Shown in pieces: positions 8,003 to 16,737 of a stretch of 46,775 nt of DNA. Source of the stretch: Roseovarius amoyensis (lineage in GTDB: Bacteria > Pseudomonadota > Alphaproteobacteria > Rhodobacterales > Rhodobacteraceae); contig NZ_QITQ01000022.1 in assembly GCF_003260265.1 (NCBI RefSeq), forward strand, positions 1 to 46,775. Reading direction: 5' to 3'. The translations under genes and the position numbers were made by a program. The notes below the pieces were generated by a model, which made no database searches, was not told the DNA's origin, and was given only the letters and a program-made list of their open reading frames with translations. How positions within the stretch are numbered: the stretch's first letter is position 1; the number at the start of each line of letters is the position of its first letter.

Positions 8003-8020
8003 GTGAAGTTTGCGTGACGG
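8003..8020 (-). promoter_or_regulatory. Weak Pho-box-like repeat upstream of phnG
   Basis: On the minus strand the sequence reads CCGTCAC, 4 bp, ACTTCAC: two 7-bp units 11 bp apart that partly match the PhoB half-site CTGTCAC. It lies 75-92 bp upstream of phnG and overlaps the first codons of phnF. It is weaker than the array in front of phnC, and I regard it as tentative. Confidence 0.3.
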
Positions 8021-8729
8021 TCCTGACAAAACCCCCATCTGGAAGGCCATCGCCAATGCCTTGCGCAGCGACTTGGCCGAAGGGCGTTATCGCCCCGGTG
8101 ACAAGCTGCCGACCGAAGCCGCGCTGGCAGAACGCTTTGGCGTTAATCGCCACACGGTGCGCCATGGGATTTCTGCGCTGGTCGACGAAGGGCTGGTCCG
8201 TACCCGTCGCGGGGCAGGGGCCTTTGTCGCGGCCACGCCAACCGACTATCCCATCGGAAATCGCGTTCGTTATCATGAAAATTTGATCGCAGCAGGCCGC
8301 AGGCCGGAAAAGCGTGTGCTCGCGTTGGACGAGCGCGCGGCGACTTTGGGCGAGGCTCAGGCGCTGCAAATTCAGGCGGGCGATGCGGTCTGTGCCTATC
8401 ATGGGCTTTCATTGGCGGACGGCCAGCCAATTGCCGTATTTGAAAGCCTGTTTCCGATCCTTAGGCTTCCGGGTATTGCCGCTGCATTGAAGGGCGCAAG
8501 TAGCGTCACACAAGCTTTGGGTATTGCGGGCATCGACGACTATACGCGTGCCTCAACCCGCCTGACAGCAGTCCGCGCCACGGCAGCCCACGCGTTGCAT
8601 TTGCAGGTGAGCGAAGGCGATCCGTTGCTGAGATCCTCAAGTGTCAATCAATGCGAGCGCGGGCAGCCTGTAGAATACGGTCGCACCTGGTTTGCGGGTG
8701 ATCGCGTGACGCTGACGCTTGAATCGTGA
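8010..8729 (+). CDS. phnF: PhnF, GntR/HutC-family regulator of the phn genes
   Basis: This is a probable repressor controlling phosphonate genes. The N-terminal winged helix (about residues 10-75) has the GntR pattern WKAIANALRSDLAEGRYRPGDKLPTEAALAERFGVNRHTVRHGISALVDEGLV. The rest is a UTRA-type effector domain (about 95-235) with the terminal VEYGRTWFAGDRVTL motif. In this frame the start is a TTG at 8010, with AGGAG at 7993-7997 12 bp upstream. No ATG is available before the helix, and a GTG at 8003 is closed by a stop. Divergent from phnG, it probably acts at 7949-7966. Confidence 0.88.
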   Translation: MRDGPDKTPIWKAIANALRSDLAEGRYRPGDKLPTEAALAERFGVNRHTVRHGISALVDEGLVRTRRGAGAFVAATPTDYPIGNRVRYHENLIAAGRRPEKRVLALDERAATLGEAQALQIQAGDAVCAYHGLSLADGQPIAVFESLFPILRLPGIAAALKGASSVTQALGIAGIDDYTRASTRLTAVRATAAHALHLQVSEGDPLLRSSSVNQCERGQPVEYGRTWFAGDRVTLTLES

Positions 8730-8790
8730 GGCTTGCTGCCCCGTAACTGACGGCAACGCGTTACAAAAGCTTCACTTTGCCCAGCCGGAT

Positions 8791-8810
8791 AATTCATATA
8801 TTCGTGAATT
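8791..8810. promoter_or_regulatory. ArsR-type operator abutting the arsR start
   Basis: AATTCA at 8791-8796 and TGAATT at 8805-8810 form a perfect 6-bp inverted repeat around 8 AT-rich bases, ending exactly at the ATG of 8811. ArsR/SmtB repressors bind such dyads at their own promoter. The bases before the ATG hold no recognisable Shine-Dalgarno sequence, so the transcript may be leaderless or have a very short leader. Confidence 0.6.
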
Positions 8811-9659
8811 ATGGAAACATTGATACCCAATCGCCTGTCCACGCTCGGCCACCCACAAAGGTTGGCGCTGTTTCGGCTGCTGATGCGGCGCTATCCTGAT
8901 CGTGTCCCGGCTACGGAATTGGCGCAGGCGCTTGGGCTCAAGCCGAACACGTTGTCGACCTATGTAAATGCGCTGATGCAGGCTGGTTTGATCCGCCAAG
9001 AGCGTGTTGGCACGTCACTGCGCTATGCCATCGACATGGGTGCCGCGCGCGAGACCTTAGATTACCTCCTGCACGACTGTTGCAGGGGGAGGCCTGAGAT
9101 TTGCGCCCCCAATGTCTATTCCGCCCCTGTTGGAGACAGACCAATGACTGATCGAAAATATAACGTATTGTTCATATGCACTGGCAATTCTGCCCGCTCT
9201 ATCTTTGCGGAGTCTATCCTGCGTGACCTCGCCGGTGATCGTTTTGTTACCTACTCGGCAGGCACCAGGCCGCGCTCGGAGTTGAATCCATTTGCGCTCG
9301 AGGTGCTGGAACAGAAGGGGCATGATGTATCGGTCCTTCGTTCCAAGAACATTTCTGAGTTCCAAGGGGCGGATGCCCCTAATTTCGATTTCGTCTTCAC
9401 CGTCTGCAATCAGGCGGCCAATGAGGAATGCCCCTCCTGGCCCGGTCAGCCGATCAGCGCGCATTGGGGGCTGCCTGATCCGGTGAAGGTTGAGGGTTCT
9501 GACTCAGAAAAGAGTCTCGCCTTTCACCAGACCTACGGCGCGCTGAGGAATCGCATGATCGCTTTTTCGGCTTTGCCCCTTGCTTCGTTGGACCGGTTGT
9601 CCTTGCAGAAAGCTGTCGACGAGATCGGCCAATCCACCGATGAAGGATCATCGATATGA
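8811..9659 (+). CDS. ArsR repressor fused to LMW-phosphatase-type arsenate reductase
   Basis: This is a two-domain protein of 282 residues. Residues 1-95 are an ArsR winged helix ([20 protein letters not shown], then [21 protein letters not shown]) that should repress the operon. Cys90, Cys91 and Cys98 after it could bind arsenite. Residues 115-282 are a low-molecular-weight phosphatase-fold arsenate reductase with the loop CTGNSARS (Cys123, Arg129) and a GLPDPV acid region. ArsC reduces As(V) to As(III). An ATG at 9144 (codon 112) is preceded by GGAGAC, so the reductase could also be made alone. The stop overlaps the GAPDH start (ATGA, 9656-9659). Confidence in the individual domains is higher than in the fusion being expressed as one chain. 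Confidence 0.88.
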   Translation: METLIPNRLSTLGHPQRLALFRLLMRRYPDRVPATELAQALGLKPNTLSTYVNALMQAGLIRQERVGTSLRYAIDMGAARETLDYLLHDCCRGRPEICAPNVYSAPVGDRPMTDRKYNVLFICTGNSARSIFAESILRDLAGDRFVTYSAGTRPRSELNPFALEVLEQKGHDVSVLRSKNISEFQGADAPNFDFVFTVCNQAANEECPSWPGQPISAHWGLPDPVKVEGSDSEKSLAFHQTYGALRNRMIAFSALPLASLDRLSLQKAVDEIGQSTDEGSSI

Positions 9660-10654
9660 CTGTTTTCGCCCTCAACGGCCTTGGCCGCATCGGGAAGCTT
9701 TCCCTGAAACCTTTGTTGGAACGCGGGGCGAAGATCGCCTGGATCAACGATGGGGTGGGGGATCCGGAGATGCACGCGCATCTGTTGGAGTTCGACACGG
9801 TCCATGGCCGCAGGAAGGCCGATTTCACCCATGATGCCGACAGCGTTACGATCGACGGCACGCGCCTTCCGTTCATCGGCACCCGCGACATCGCTGACCT
9901 GCCGCTGGACGGCGTAGACGTGGTGATCGACTGCACTGGGGTCTTCAAGACGGAGGCGAAGATCGCGCCCTATTTTGAGGCAGGCGTAAAGAAGGTGGTT
10001 GTATCTGCCCCGGTCAAGGACGGGGATGCCGCCAATATCGTCTACGGTGTCAACCACGACATCTATCAACAGGACCGGCACCGCATCGTGACCGCGGCCA
10101 GTTGCACCACCAATTGTCTGGCACCGGTCGTCAAGGTGATCCACGAAAACTTGCGGATCAAACATGGCTCCATCACGACGATCCATGACGTGACCAACAC
10201 ACAGACCATCGTGGACCGTCCGGCCAAGGATCTGCGCCGCGCGCGGTCGGCGTTGAATTCCCTCATCCCTACGACGACGGGAAGTGCGACCGCGATAACA
10301 CTGATCTACCCCGAACTGACGGGCCGCCTGAACGGTCACGCGGTCCGTGTACCGCTGCTCAACGCGTCGCTGACCGATTGCGTGTTCGAGGTCGCGCGCG
10401 AAACCACAGCCGAAGAGGTCAATGCGCTTTTCAAGGCTGCCGCAGAAGGGCCCTTGCGGGGCATCCTGGGCTACGAGGAACGGCCGCTTGTCTCCGCCGA
10501 CTACACCAATGACGAAAGATCGAGCATCGTCGATGCGCCCTCCACCATGGTGATCAATGGCACGCAGGTTAAGGTCTACGCGTGGTATGACAACGAGATG
10601 GGCTATGCGCACCGGCTGGTGGATGTGGCCTGCATGGTCGGGGACAGTCTGTGA
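9656..10654 (+). CDS. ArsJ-associated glyceraldehyde-3-phosphate dehydrogenase
   Basis: In arsJ operons this GAPDH uses arsenate in place of phosphate and makes 1-arseno-3-phosphoglycerate, which ArsJ exports and which then falls apart outside. The 332-residue protein has the NAD-binding NGLGRIGK (7-14), the catalytic [10 protein letters not shown] with Cys150, and the late [11 protein letters not shown] segment of GAPDHs. It lies between arsR-arsC and arsJ with 4-bp overlaps on both sides, so it is a dedicated operon copy and not the housekeeping gene. Phosphate-dependent glycolytic activity cannot be excluded from sequence. Confidence 0.92.
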   Translation: MTVFALNGLGRIGKLSLKPLLERGAKIAWINDGVGDPEMHAHLLEFDTVHGRRKADFTHDADSVTIDGTRLPFIGTRDIADLPLDGVDVVIDCTGVFKTEAKIAPYFEAGVKKVVVSAPVKDGDAANIVYGVNHDIYQQDRHRIVTAASCTTNCLAPVVKVIHENLRIKHGSITTIHDVTNTQTIVDRPAKDLRRARSALNSLIPTTTGSATAITLIYPELTGRLNGHAVRVPLLNASLTDCVFEVARETTAEEVNALFKAAAEGPLRGILGYEERPLVSADYTNDERSSIVDAPSTMVINGTQVKVYAWYDNEMGYAHRLVDVACMVGDSL

Positions 10655-11907
10655 CCAAAAGCGCCACGCGCCCGGAAGGTCTGTCGGCCTATATTGCGGT
10701 CACGGTCGCCTACTGGGCGTTCATGCTGACCGACGGCGCCTTGCGCATGCTGGTTCTGCTACATTTCCACACGCTGGGGTTTTCTCCGATCCAGTTGGCC
10801 TATCTGTTTGTGCTGTATGAAATCGCGGGCGTCGTCACCAATCTTTGTGCAGGATGGATTGCCGCCCGGTTTGGCCTGACATCGACGCTCTATGCGGGGC
10901 TGGGGTTACAAGTGCTTGCGCTGCTGGCCCTGGCACAGCTCAATCCGTCCTGGGCGGTGGCTGCGTCGGTCGTCTTTGTCACGCTGGTGCAGGGGGCGAG
11001 CGGTGTCGCCAAGGATCTCGCCAAGATGTCGTCAAAGTCTGCGGTCAAGTTATTGGCACCGGCAGAGGATGGTGGACTCTTCCGTTGGGTGGCACTCCTG
11101 ACCGGCTCAAAGAACGTGGTGAAGGGCGCGGGCTTTCTGCTTGGCACAGCACTGCTGGCCACGCTGGGGTTTGTCTGGGCGGTTCTGGGCATGGCCGCGA
11201 TCCTTTCTGCAATCTTGTTGGCCGTGTTCATTGCCATGCCGCCGGGGTTGCCGAAGGGGCGCAAGGGCGCGAAATTTTCTGAGGTTTTCTCGAAGTCGGC
11301 CAATGTGAATTGGTTGAGCGCGGCACGGGTGTTCCTGTTTGGGGCGCGGGACGTCTGGTTTGTCGTCGGCATCCCGATTTATTTCTACGCCGTGCTGTCG
11401 GATGGCACGATTGAAGCCAACCGCGCCGCGTTCTTCCTGATTGGGACATTCATGGCCGGTTGGGTGATCCTTTATGGGTTCATTCAAGCGAACGCGCCCC
11501 GCATCCTGGGTGCGAAAACAAGGTCCGAGGCAGAGCTGATCACCGCAGCACGCGGATGGGCCTGGGCTCTTGCGGCGGTCCCTCTGGTCTTGACGGCGGC
11601 GTCCCTGTCCAGCGCCGGGCCGCAGAATTGGCTTACCGTGACATTGGTGGTCGGGTTGCTGGCCTTTGGCGTGATCTTTGCCGTGAACTCGTCCTTGCAT
11701 TCCTACCTGATCCTGTCCTTCAGCAAAGCCGAGCGCGTCACCATGGACGTGGGTTTTTACTACATGGCCAATGCGGCCGGACGATTGGCGGGGACCCTGC
11801 TTTCAGGAATGACCTACCAAACCGGTGGGCTGGCCCTCATGCTCGGCACGGCGGCATTTATGGTGGCGCTGTCTGCTGTCGCGGTGGGGTATCTGAAACC
11901 TGACTGA
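10651..11907 (+). CDS. arsJ: ArsJ, organoarsenical (1-arseno-3-phosphoglycerate) exporter
   Basis: This is a major-facilitator-type inner-membrane protein of 418 residues with about 11-12 hydrophobic segments spread over its whole length (for example [20 protein letters not shown] near the start, [20 protein letters not shown] in the middle and [20 protein letters not shown] near 330). The family identity comes from the [17 protein letters not shown] segment after the fourth helix and from the GAPDH partner immediately upstream. It should expel the arsenate ester made by that enzyme. It is the last gene of the three-gene ars operon. The following 105 bp hold only a weak hairpin. Confidence 0.9.
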   Translation: MTKSATRPEGLSAYIAVTVAYWAFMLTDGALRMLVLLHFHTLGFSPIQLAYLFVLYEIAGVVTNLCAGWIAARFGLTSTLYAGLGLQVLALLALAQLNPSWAVAASVVFVTLVQGASGVAKDLAKMSSKSAVKLLAPAEDGGLFRWVALLTGSKNVVKGAGFLLGTALLATLGFVWAVLGMAAILSAILLAVFIAMPPGLPKGRKGAKFSEVFSKSANVNWLSAARVFLFGARDVWFVVGIPIYFYAVLSDGTIEANRAAFFLIGTFMAGWVILYGFIQANAPRILGAKTRSEAELITAARGWAWALAAVPLVLTAASLSSAGPQNWLTVTLVVGLLAFGVIFAVNSSLHSYLILSFSKAERVTMDVGFYYMANAAGRLAGTLLSGMTYQTGGLALMLGTAAFMVALSAVAVGYLKPD

Positions 11908-11978
11908 TGGCCGATGAGGGGCGCGGGGATCGTATGACGCTGGCGCGAGACAGTGGAACACCCCAAGCCGAAACCGGC

Positions 11979-11995
11979 CAGGGGCGTCCCTGTTT
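11979..11995 (+). terminator. Weak terminator-like hairpin after arsJ
   Basis: CAGGG (11979-11983) and CCCTG (11988-11992) form a short stem with a 4-base loop followed by TTT. It lies 72 bp after the arsJ stop, just before the convergent glycerophosphodiesterase remnant. The stem is only 5 bp, so this is tentative. Confidence 0.3.
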
Positions 11996-12012
11996 GAATG
12001 GCACAGCGGGGT

Positions 12013-13038
12013 CTATTCGAGACCCAGGCAGTTCGCGTAGTATGTCACGGTGGCAGGCCAGTCCGAGAAGATACCCACAACGCCGACATCCTGCGCGAGC
12101 GCATCGATGTATTCGTACATCACGCCATCGCTGTCGGTGACATCCGAAATCGACTGGTAATACCAGCCGCCGCCCGCGACGAGCGGACCGGAGCGTTCGA
12201 TGGTCCAGGTGATGATGTCCAGCCCCGCAGCCTTGGCCTGCTTGGCAAGTTCGGATGGAACGATCTCGCCATCCGACAGCGTGACAAGCATCCACGTCGG
12301 CCGGGCGATGTAGTTCACGCCCATGGATTTGAGGTCTTCCATCGTGTTGGGCCATGTCGATGGATCCATTGGCGAATAGCCATCGATCTCGTCTTCATCC
12401 ATCAGATAGACCGCCAGCGCGCCGAATTCCGGTTCCTCCTCGATCCAGTAGCGCACATCGTCCAGATTGAACGACTGCAACCAGACGTCAGTGGCCGGGA
12501 TGCCCATTGTCTTGTATTCGTCATAGTCCTGCTGGCTGAAGCCATTGAACGGCATGTCGACCGACGGTGCTTTCAACTCCGGTGTGAATTTCGCGCCGAG
12601 CGACTTGAAGAGTTCGATGGACTCGGCATGTGTCATGAAGGTTGCAGGCTCAGCCGAATAGAGGTCGGTGCGCCAGCCAGCCGTGCCACCGAGATAGGCC
12701 TTAGCCGTTGTGGCAGACTCATCCGCCGCGTCCATCTTGGGTGTGAGCGTCCGGTAGTCTGCCAGCGTGATCTCGGACGTCCGGCACTCAGCGGAGGCCT
12801 TGGCATCGCCGCTGGCCGGGGTAAACGGCGTGATGCAGGTCGAGGCCAGCGATGTCGCGAGTATATCGGTGGTCGTATGCAGGTCGTTCTGAGCGTGGCG
12901 GCACACCAGTTCGAGATCTTTTGTAAAGGTGACGTCGCATTCCAGAATGCCCGCGCCCATCCGGGCTGCGGCCCGGTTGGATTCAACCGTATGTTCGGGG
13001 AACTGCATCGGTGCACCGCGGTGACCAATCGAGAAGAG
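12013..13038 (-). pseudogene. Glycerophosphodiester phosphodiesterase lacking its 5' end
   Basis: The frame encodes a GDPD-type TIM barrel that would hydrolyse glycerophosphodiesters to glycerol-3-phosphate and an alcohol. Homology runs from IGHRGAP through [35 protein letters not shown], and the C-terminal [18 protein letters not shown], with a large 80-residue insertion typical of periplasmic GDPDs. However, the catalytic HRGAP lies upstream of the first ATG (13008), and no ATG or GTG precedes it before a stop at 13069-13071. The expected signal peptide is absent. The upstream DNA is an IS256-type transposase tail on the other strand. The gene is therefore best read as 5'-truncated. A shortened form from 13008 would lack the catalytic His. 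Confidence 0.8.
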
Positions 13039-13151
13039 CGACTGCGAAGCCTCTTGTCCTGCGCCTCGTCAGTGCCGTGCTGGTCGAGATCGACGACAAA
13101 TGGGTCGCTGAAACCAAGGCCTACATCAAGTGGGAATGCCAGGATGCATGA
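13038..13151 (+). pseudogene. C-terminal remnant of an IS256-family (mutator) transposase
   Basis: The plus-strand frame ending at TGA 13149-13151 encodes [15 protein letters not shown] and then KAYIKWECQDA, which resembles the extreme C-terminus of alphaproteobacterial IS256-type transposases. About 35 residues remain and no catalytic part. The fragment meets the broken glycerophosphodiesterase near 13035-13045, so an IS256 insertion and later deletion probably removed that gene's start. No function is expected. Confidence 0.6.
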
Positions 13152-13228
13152 TCATGGCGTCAGTGAATTTCCAGACCGCAGGTTGCTCAATCGAAAGACT
13201 TTTATGACCTTGCTATGAATCGGGACAG

Positions 13229-13843
13229 TCATTCGTACTTTTTAAGGAAGGCTTCGGTGCCCAGCTTGCGAAAATCTTCGAGCGCCAGATGCAAACGCTC
13301 ATGCGACCAATCCCACCACGCCAGCGCGATCAGGCGATTCGCAATCTCTCGTGGCTGGCGCCGGCGCAGTGGCTTGGCGGGTGTGCCGGCCACGATCATG
13401 TAGGGCTCCACGTCTTTGGTCACCACGGCCCCCGTTGCCACAACGGCACCGTGCCCCAGTGTCACCTCTGGCTTGATCATCGCCCCCGCGCCGATCCATG
13501 TGTCATGGCCGATGTCTGCGATACGGGATTTGCGATGTGCGAAGAAAGCTTCGTCTCGGGCGGTACCGTCCCAGTAGTCGGCGGAACGATACAGGAAGTG
13601 GTGACATGCAGCAGTGTGCAACGGGTGATCAGTTGCACCGATCCGGACAAAGGCTGCGATATTGGAAAATTTGCCAATCTGTGCGTTGGCGATATCGGCA
13701 TATCTGTCGCAATAGCTGTAATCCCCAAATGAGGAATGCGCGACACGACTACCTTTGCCGATCTCGACATAAGCCCCGAAGGTGCTTTCGGTGATCTCAC
13801 ACTCGGGGTGGACAAAGGGGGTATCGGCGGATAGGCGCGGCAT
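13229..13843 (-). CDS. Phosphonate-cluster hexapeptide-repeat acyltransferase-like protein
   Basis: This is a left-handed beta-helix protein of the group recurrently linked to phn operons. The 204 residues (ATG at 13843; a TTG at 13849 would add two) contain hexapeptide repeats ([53 protein letters not shown]), the xenobiotic-acetyltransferase-like loop [16 protein letters not shown], and [16 protein letters not shown] near the end. It probably forms a trimer and transfers an acyl group from acyl-CoA. Acylation of aminoalkylphosphonates, the job PhnO does elsewhere, is a plausible but unproved role. It follows the SDR gene with a 2-bp gap in the phnCDEE operon. Confidence 0.85.
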   Translation of the reverse strand: MPRLSADTPFVHPECEITESTFGAYVEIGKGSRVAHSSFGDYSYCDRYADIANAQIGKFSNIAAFVRIGATDHPLHTAACHHFLYRSADYWDGTARDEAFFAHRKSRIADIGHDTWIGAGAMIKPEVTLGHGAVVATGAVVTKDVEPYMIVAGTPAKPLRRRQPREIANRLIALAWWDWSHERLHLALEDFRKLGTEAFLKKYE

Positions 13844-13845
13844 GT

Positions 13846-14487
13846 TCAAAATGCACGTTCTTTGCCGGTAAAGCGAAAGAACCTTCCGGTGTCTTGGATC
13901 GTCAGGCGCTCCGCGATGGCCAAGATGCCCTTCGCGACCGCACCCGGGTCTTCTTCGGCCTCGGCCCCGCCCATGTCCGTTCGCACCCAGCCGGGGTCGA
14001 CCAGGGCCACCGGGATACCTTCGGGTTCCAATGCCGTCGCCAAGCCTTGCATGACCTTGCTCACCGCGGCCTTGGAGGCGCGATATGCGATCCTGTCTGC
14101 CTTGCGGTAGCCCATCAATGCCATCTGGGACGAAATTGTGAGGATCCTTGGCGCAGCACCTTCGCGCAGCCGGGGCAGGACGGCTTGGGCAACGGCCAAA
14201 GGGGCAATCGAGTTTACCGCCAAGCTGTGAGCGAAGCCTGCAAAATCCATATACAGCGGTAACTGACGCTGGGGCGTGATCACGCCCGCATTGTTCACGA
14301 GCATACCCAGAGGCCCAATTTCAGAAAGCTGTGCGGCTATGGTGTCTGGATCATCCAGGATCAGGGCGATTGTCTGGTCACGCCCGTCCCGGGTTGTTCC
14401 GATCGGTTCATGACCTGCGGACTTGGCAGCCCTAAGCAGCGCCGCTCCGATCCCGCGGTTGCTGCCGGTAACCAGGATCCGCGCCAT
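13846..14487 (-). CDS. Short-chain dehydrogenase in the phnCDEE operon
   Basis: This is a 213-residue NAD(P)-dependent classical SDR with TGSNRGIG (7-14), NNAGV, the catalytic Ser in ILTISSQM, the Tyr-x-x-x-Lys pair in [10 protein letters not shown], and [11 protein letters not shown]. It is shorter than the usual 245-260. Its substrate is unknown. Being translationally linked to phnE1 (shared base at 14487) and to the hexapeptide transferase, it may oxidise or reduce a phosphonate side chain before uptake products reach C-P lyase. That is inference from position only. Confidence 0.85.
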   Translation of the reverse strand: MARILVTGSNRGIGAALLRAAKSAGHEPIGTTRDGRDQTIALILDDPDTIAAQLSEIGPLGMLVNNAGVITPQRQLPLYMDFAGFAHSLAVNSIAPLAVAQAVLPRLREGAAPRILTISSQMALMGYRKADRIAYRASKAAVSKVMQGLATALEPEGIPVALVDPGWVRTDMGGAEAEEDPGAVAKGILAIAERLTIQDTGRFFRFTGKERAF

Positions 14488-15800
14488 CAGTCCTTGCGTC
14501 CGATCAGCTTGCCGCGCAGCCAGCCCGAGAACCAGTCCATGAACATCACCATGGCGATGATCAGAACAATATAATAGGCGACTTCTTCCCAGTCTTTCTG
14601 GGTCTGGATCGCTTGGGTCAGCATCAGGCCGATGCCGCCGCCTGTGATCGCACCGATGATGGTCGCGGATCGGGTATTGGATTCAAGGAAGTACAGGATT
14701 TGCGCCAGCAGAACCGGCACCACCTGCGGGATCACCCCAAAACGGTAGCGTTGCAGCGGTTTTGCTCCGGTGGACGACACGCCCTCGATCTGCCTTTGAT
14801 CGACGTTTTCCAGCGCTTCGGAGAAAATCTTGCCGAATGTGCCCGTGTCGGTGATCAGGATCGCCAAGGCGCCCGTCAACGGGCCGGGGCCAAAAGCGCG
14901 GGCCAGAACAACCGTCCAGATGAGCGCATCCACCCCGCGGACAAAGTCGAACAGGCGGCGGGTCGCCGCGCGCAACAGCATAAGTGGCGAGAAACGTTTG
15001 GCCGCCAGAAAGGCGAGCGGCAACGCAATGATCGCAGCCCCCATCGTGCCTAGGAAGGCCATCAGGATCGTCTCGCCAATGGCCCAGGCAACATCCTTGT
15101 GGCGCCACATCGCGTTGTTCCACCAATCCGAGATCGCGCCCGAGATGTTCAACCGGCCGGGATCCAGACGCTCGCCGAACAACAACGCTCCAAGGCCCTG
15201 CCCGTGGTAGGGGCTGTCCAATGTGAACCAGAACAGTTCCCATCCGGGAAAATAGTTGAACACCTCGGTGCGCGCGCCGGTCAGCGTGATGCGCCCTTCG
15301 GGTGTGGTGATGCCGATGCGGCGACCCGAGGCGGAAATCCAGTCGGGCAGATCATCTGGCAAGTTCGCTGTCAGGCTGCGCCCCTCGGCCTGCACTTCGA
15401 TCAACTGGAAGCCCGGAATTTCAATCTCGGTCCGGTTGTCTGAAAGGTAGCGCACGATGTGATCGCCTCCCAGATCAATGGTGATGGTCTCTTCCCCGCT
15501 GATCCAATCGGGCCGCATGCCATCGGGATAGGCACCCTTGCGTTCGCCCTCCACGGCATAGGTGATCTCGCCCGAACGGTTGTCGCGGGTGACATGGACC
15601 TTATGGGACCAACTGTCAGAGGCGAGTGTGACCGCGTTGTCCAGACTTGCGCGTCCCGCGAGGCCAGGCAGATCAAAGGCAAAGAAAATATAGACGAAAT
15701 AGACAGCAATCACGGCGGGAACGGCAAAGCCGATCATGCGCTTGCGTTGAAAGAGCTTCTCAGCCTCAAACTTGGTCGCGTCCAGATCAACGGCTGTCAT
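14487..15800 (-). CDS. phnE: PhnE1, phosphonate ABC transporter permease with periplasmic insert
   Basis: Inner-membrane permease that forms the phosphonate channel with PhnE2. The 437 residues are longer than a standard ~260-residue PhnE. An N-terminal helix (VPAVIAVYFVYIFFAFDLPG, about 27-46) is followed by a beta-rich periplasmic stretch to about 195, then the permease core with the EAA-like loop EALENVDQRQIEGVSSTGAKP and the closing GGGIGLMLTQAIQTQKDWEEVAYYIVLI. This long form is common in Roseobacter-group phn clusters. It overlaps phnE2 by 4 bp. Confidence 0.9.
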   Translation of the reverse strand: MTAVDLDATKFEAEKLFQRKRMIGFAVPAVIAVYFVYIFFAFDLPGLAGRASLDNAVTLASDSWSHKVHVTRDNRSGEITYAVEGERKGAYPDGMRPDWISGEETITIDLGGDHIVRYLSDNRTEIEIPGFQLIEVQAEGRSLTANLPDDLPDWISASGRRIGITTPEGRITLTGARTEVFNYFPGWELFWFTLDSPYHGQGLGALLFGERLDPGRLNISGAISDWWNNAMWRHKDVAWAIGETILMAFLGTMGAAIIALPLAFLAAKRFSPLMLLRAATRRLFDFVRGVDALIWTVVLARAFGPGPLTGALAILITDTGTFGKIFSEALENVDQRQIEGVSSTGAKPLQRYRFGVIPQVVPVLLAQILYFLESNTRSATIIGAITGGGIGLMLTQAIQTQKDWEEVAYYIVLIIAMVMFMDWFSGWLRGKLIGRKD

Positions 15801-16672
15801 TGGCTTTGCCCCTCGGCCAAACGATTGCGGTAGCGGCTTGAGACTTGATCGAAGAACACGATCGTGCCGAACAGCAGGATGAAGATCGCGGCGGCCTCAT
15901 CAAAGCGGCCCGGCCCCCAGGCCATTGAATTGCGCAGCTCGTAGCCAAGGCCCCCCGCACCGACGAAGCCAAGGATTGCCGAGGCGCGGATGTTGATCTC
16001 GAACCGCAGCAAGGTGTAGCTCACGTAATTCGGCGCGACCTGTGGCAGGACGCCCAATAGCATCCGCTGCGACCAGGTGGCGCCTGTGGAAGCCAGACCT
16101 TCGACAGGTTTGAGGTCCGCGTTTTCCGCCACTTCGGAGAACATTTTGCCAAGCGCGCCTGCCGTATGGATGGCGATGGCGATCATTGCAGGCACCGGGC
16201 CGCCACCAAGAACGAAGATCAGCACCAGCGCGATGACGATTTCCGGCACCGCGCGCATGATGTCCGAGATACGGCGGAAAAGCGGGATCAAGCGCGGCCA
16301 AAGGGCCAAGCCTCGTGTGCCGAGCAGAGACAGGAACAATCCGCCAATCGCACCGATCAAGGTGGACACGGCAGCAATGTTGACGGTTTCCACCAATGCC
16401 GGGAAATATTTGGCGATCAGGCCGGGCAGATCAGCGCGCTTTTCCCAGGCCTCGGATAGAACATCCGCCGGGTAGTCGCCAATCTGGTGCAGCCCGTCCC
16501 AGAACCCGCCCGCATTGCGGTCCTCTGCGACGTTGAAGCCCGACACCATCAGAACGACGAAAATCAGCAACGTCAGCCCGCCATAAAGCCTGCGGCGCTG
16601 CACCTGCGCCATATAGGCGGACTGTATGCTGACCACGCTTTGCGGCGCATCGCTGAGTGATATGTCTGCCAT
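15797..16672 (-). CDS. phnE: PhnE2, phosphonate ABC transporter permease
   Basis: Second permease of the phosphonate importer, 291 residues. It has an N-terminal helix (LYGGLTLLIFVVLMVSGF), four to five later membrane segments, and the ATPase-contact loop EVAENADLKPVEGLASTGAT followed by QRMLLGVLPQVAPNYVSYTLLRFEINIRAS, a strongly conserved PhnE region. It follows phnD after a 65-bp gap containing a stable hairpin, and overlaps phnE1. Confidence 0.92.
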   Translation of the reverse strand: MADISLSDAPQSVVSIQSAYMAQVQRRRLYGGLTLLIFVVLMVSGFNVAEDRNAGGFWDGLHQIGDYPADVLSEAWEKRADLPGLIAKYFPALVETVNIAAVSTLIGAIGGLFLSLLGTRGLALWPRLIPLFRRISDIMRAVPEIVIALVLIFVLGGGPVPAMIAIAIHTAGALGKMFSEVAENADLKPVEGLASTGATWSQRMLLGVLPQVAPNYVSYTLLRFEINIRASAILGFVGAGGLGYELRNSMAWGPGRFDEAAAIFILLFGTIVFFDQVSSRYRNRLAEGQSQ

Positions 16673-16695
16673 TCGGCCCCCCGGACAAAGAAATA

Positions 16696-16719
16696 CCGGC
16701 AGCTCCGAGGGGCTGCCGG
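16696..16719 (-). terminator. Intercistronic hairpin between phnD and phnE2
   Basis: CCGGCAGC (16696-16703) pairs perfectly with GCTGCCGG (16712-16719), and two more pairs can extend the stem. On the transcript it lies 19 bp after the phnD stop and is followed by UAUUUCUUUG, only moderately U-rich. Such hairpins often terminate part of transcription and protect the upstream mRNA, which would let the binding protein be made in excess over the permeases. Confidence 0.6.
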
Positions 16720-16737
16720 ATACGTCATGAAAATTGC

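Noticed and set aside
9533..10612. 359-residue minus-strand frame
   Set aside because: Antisense to GAPDH, whose catalytic motifs are intact; typical high-GC shadow.
11998..13218. 406-residue plus-strand frame
   Set aside because: Antisense to the glycerophosphodiesterase, with Arg- and His-rich shadow composition and no recognisable domain.
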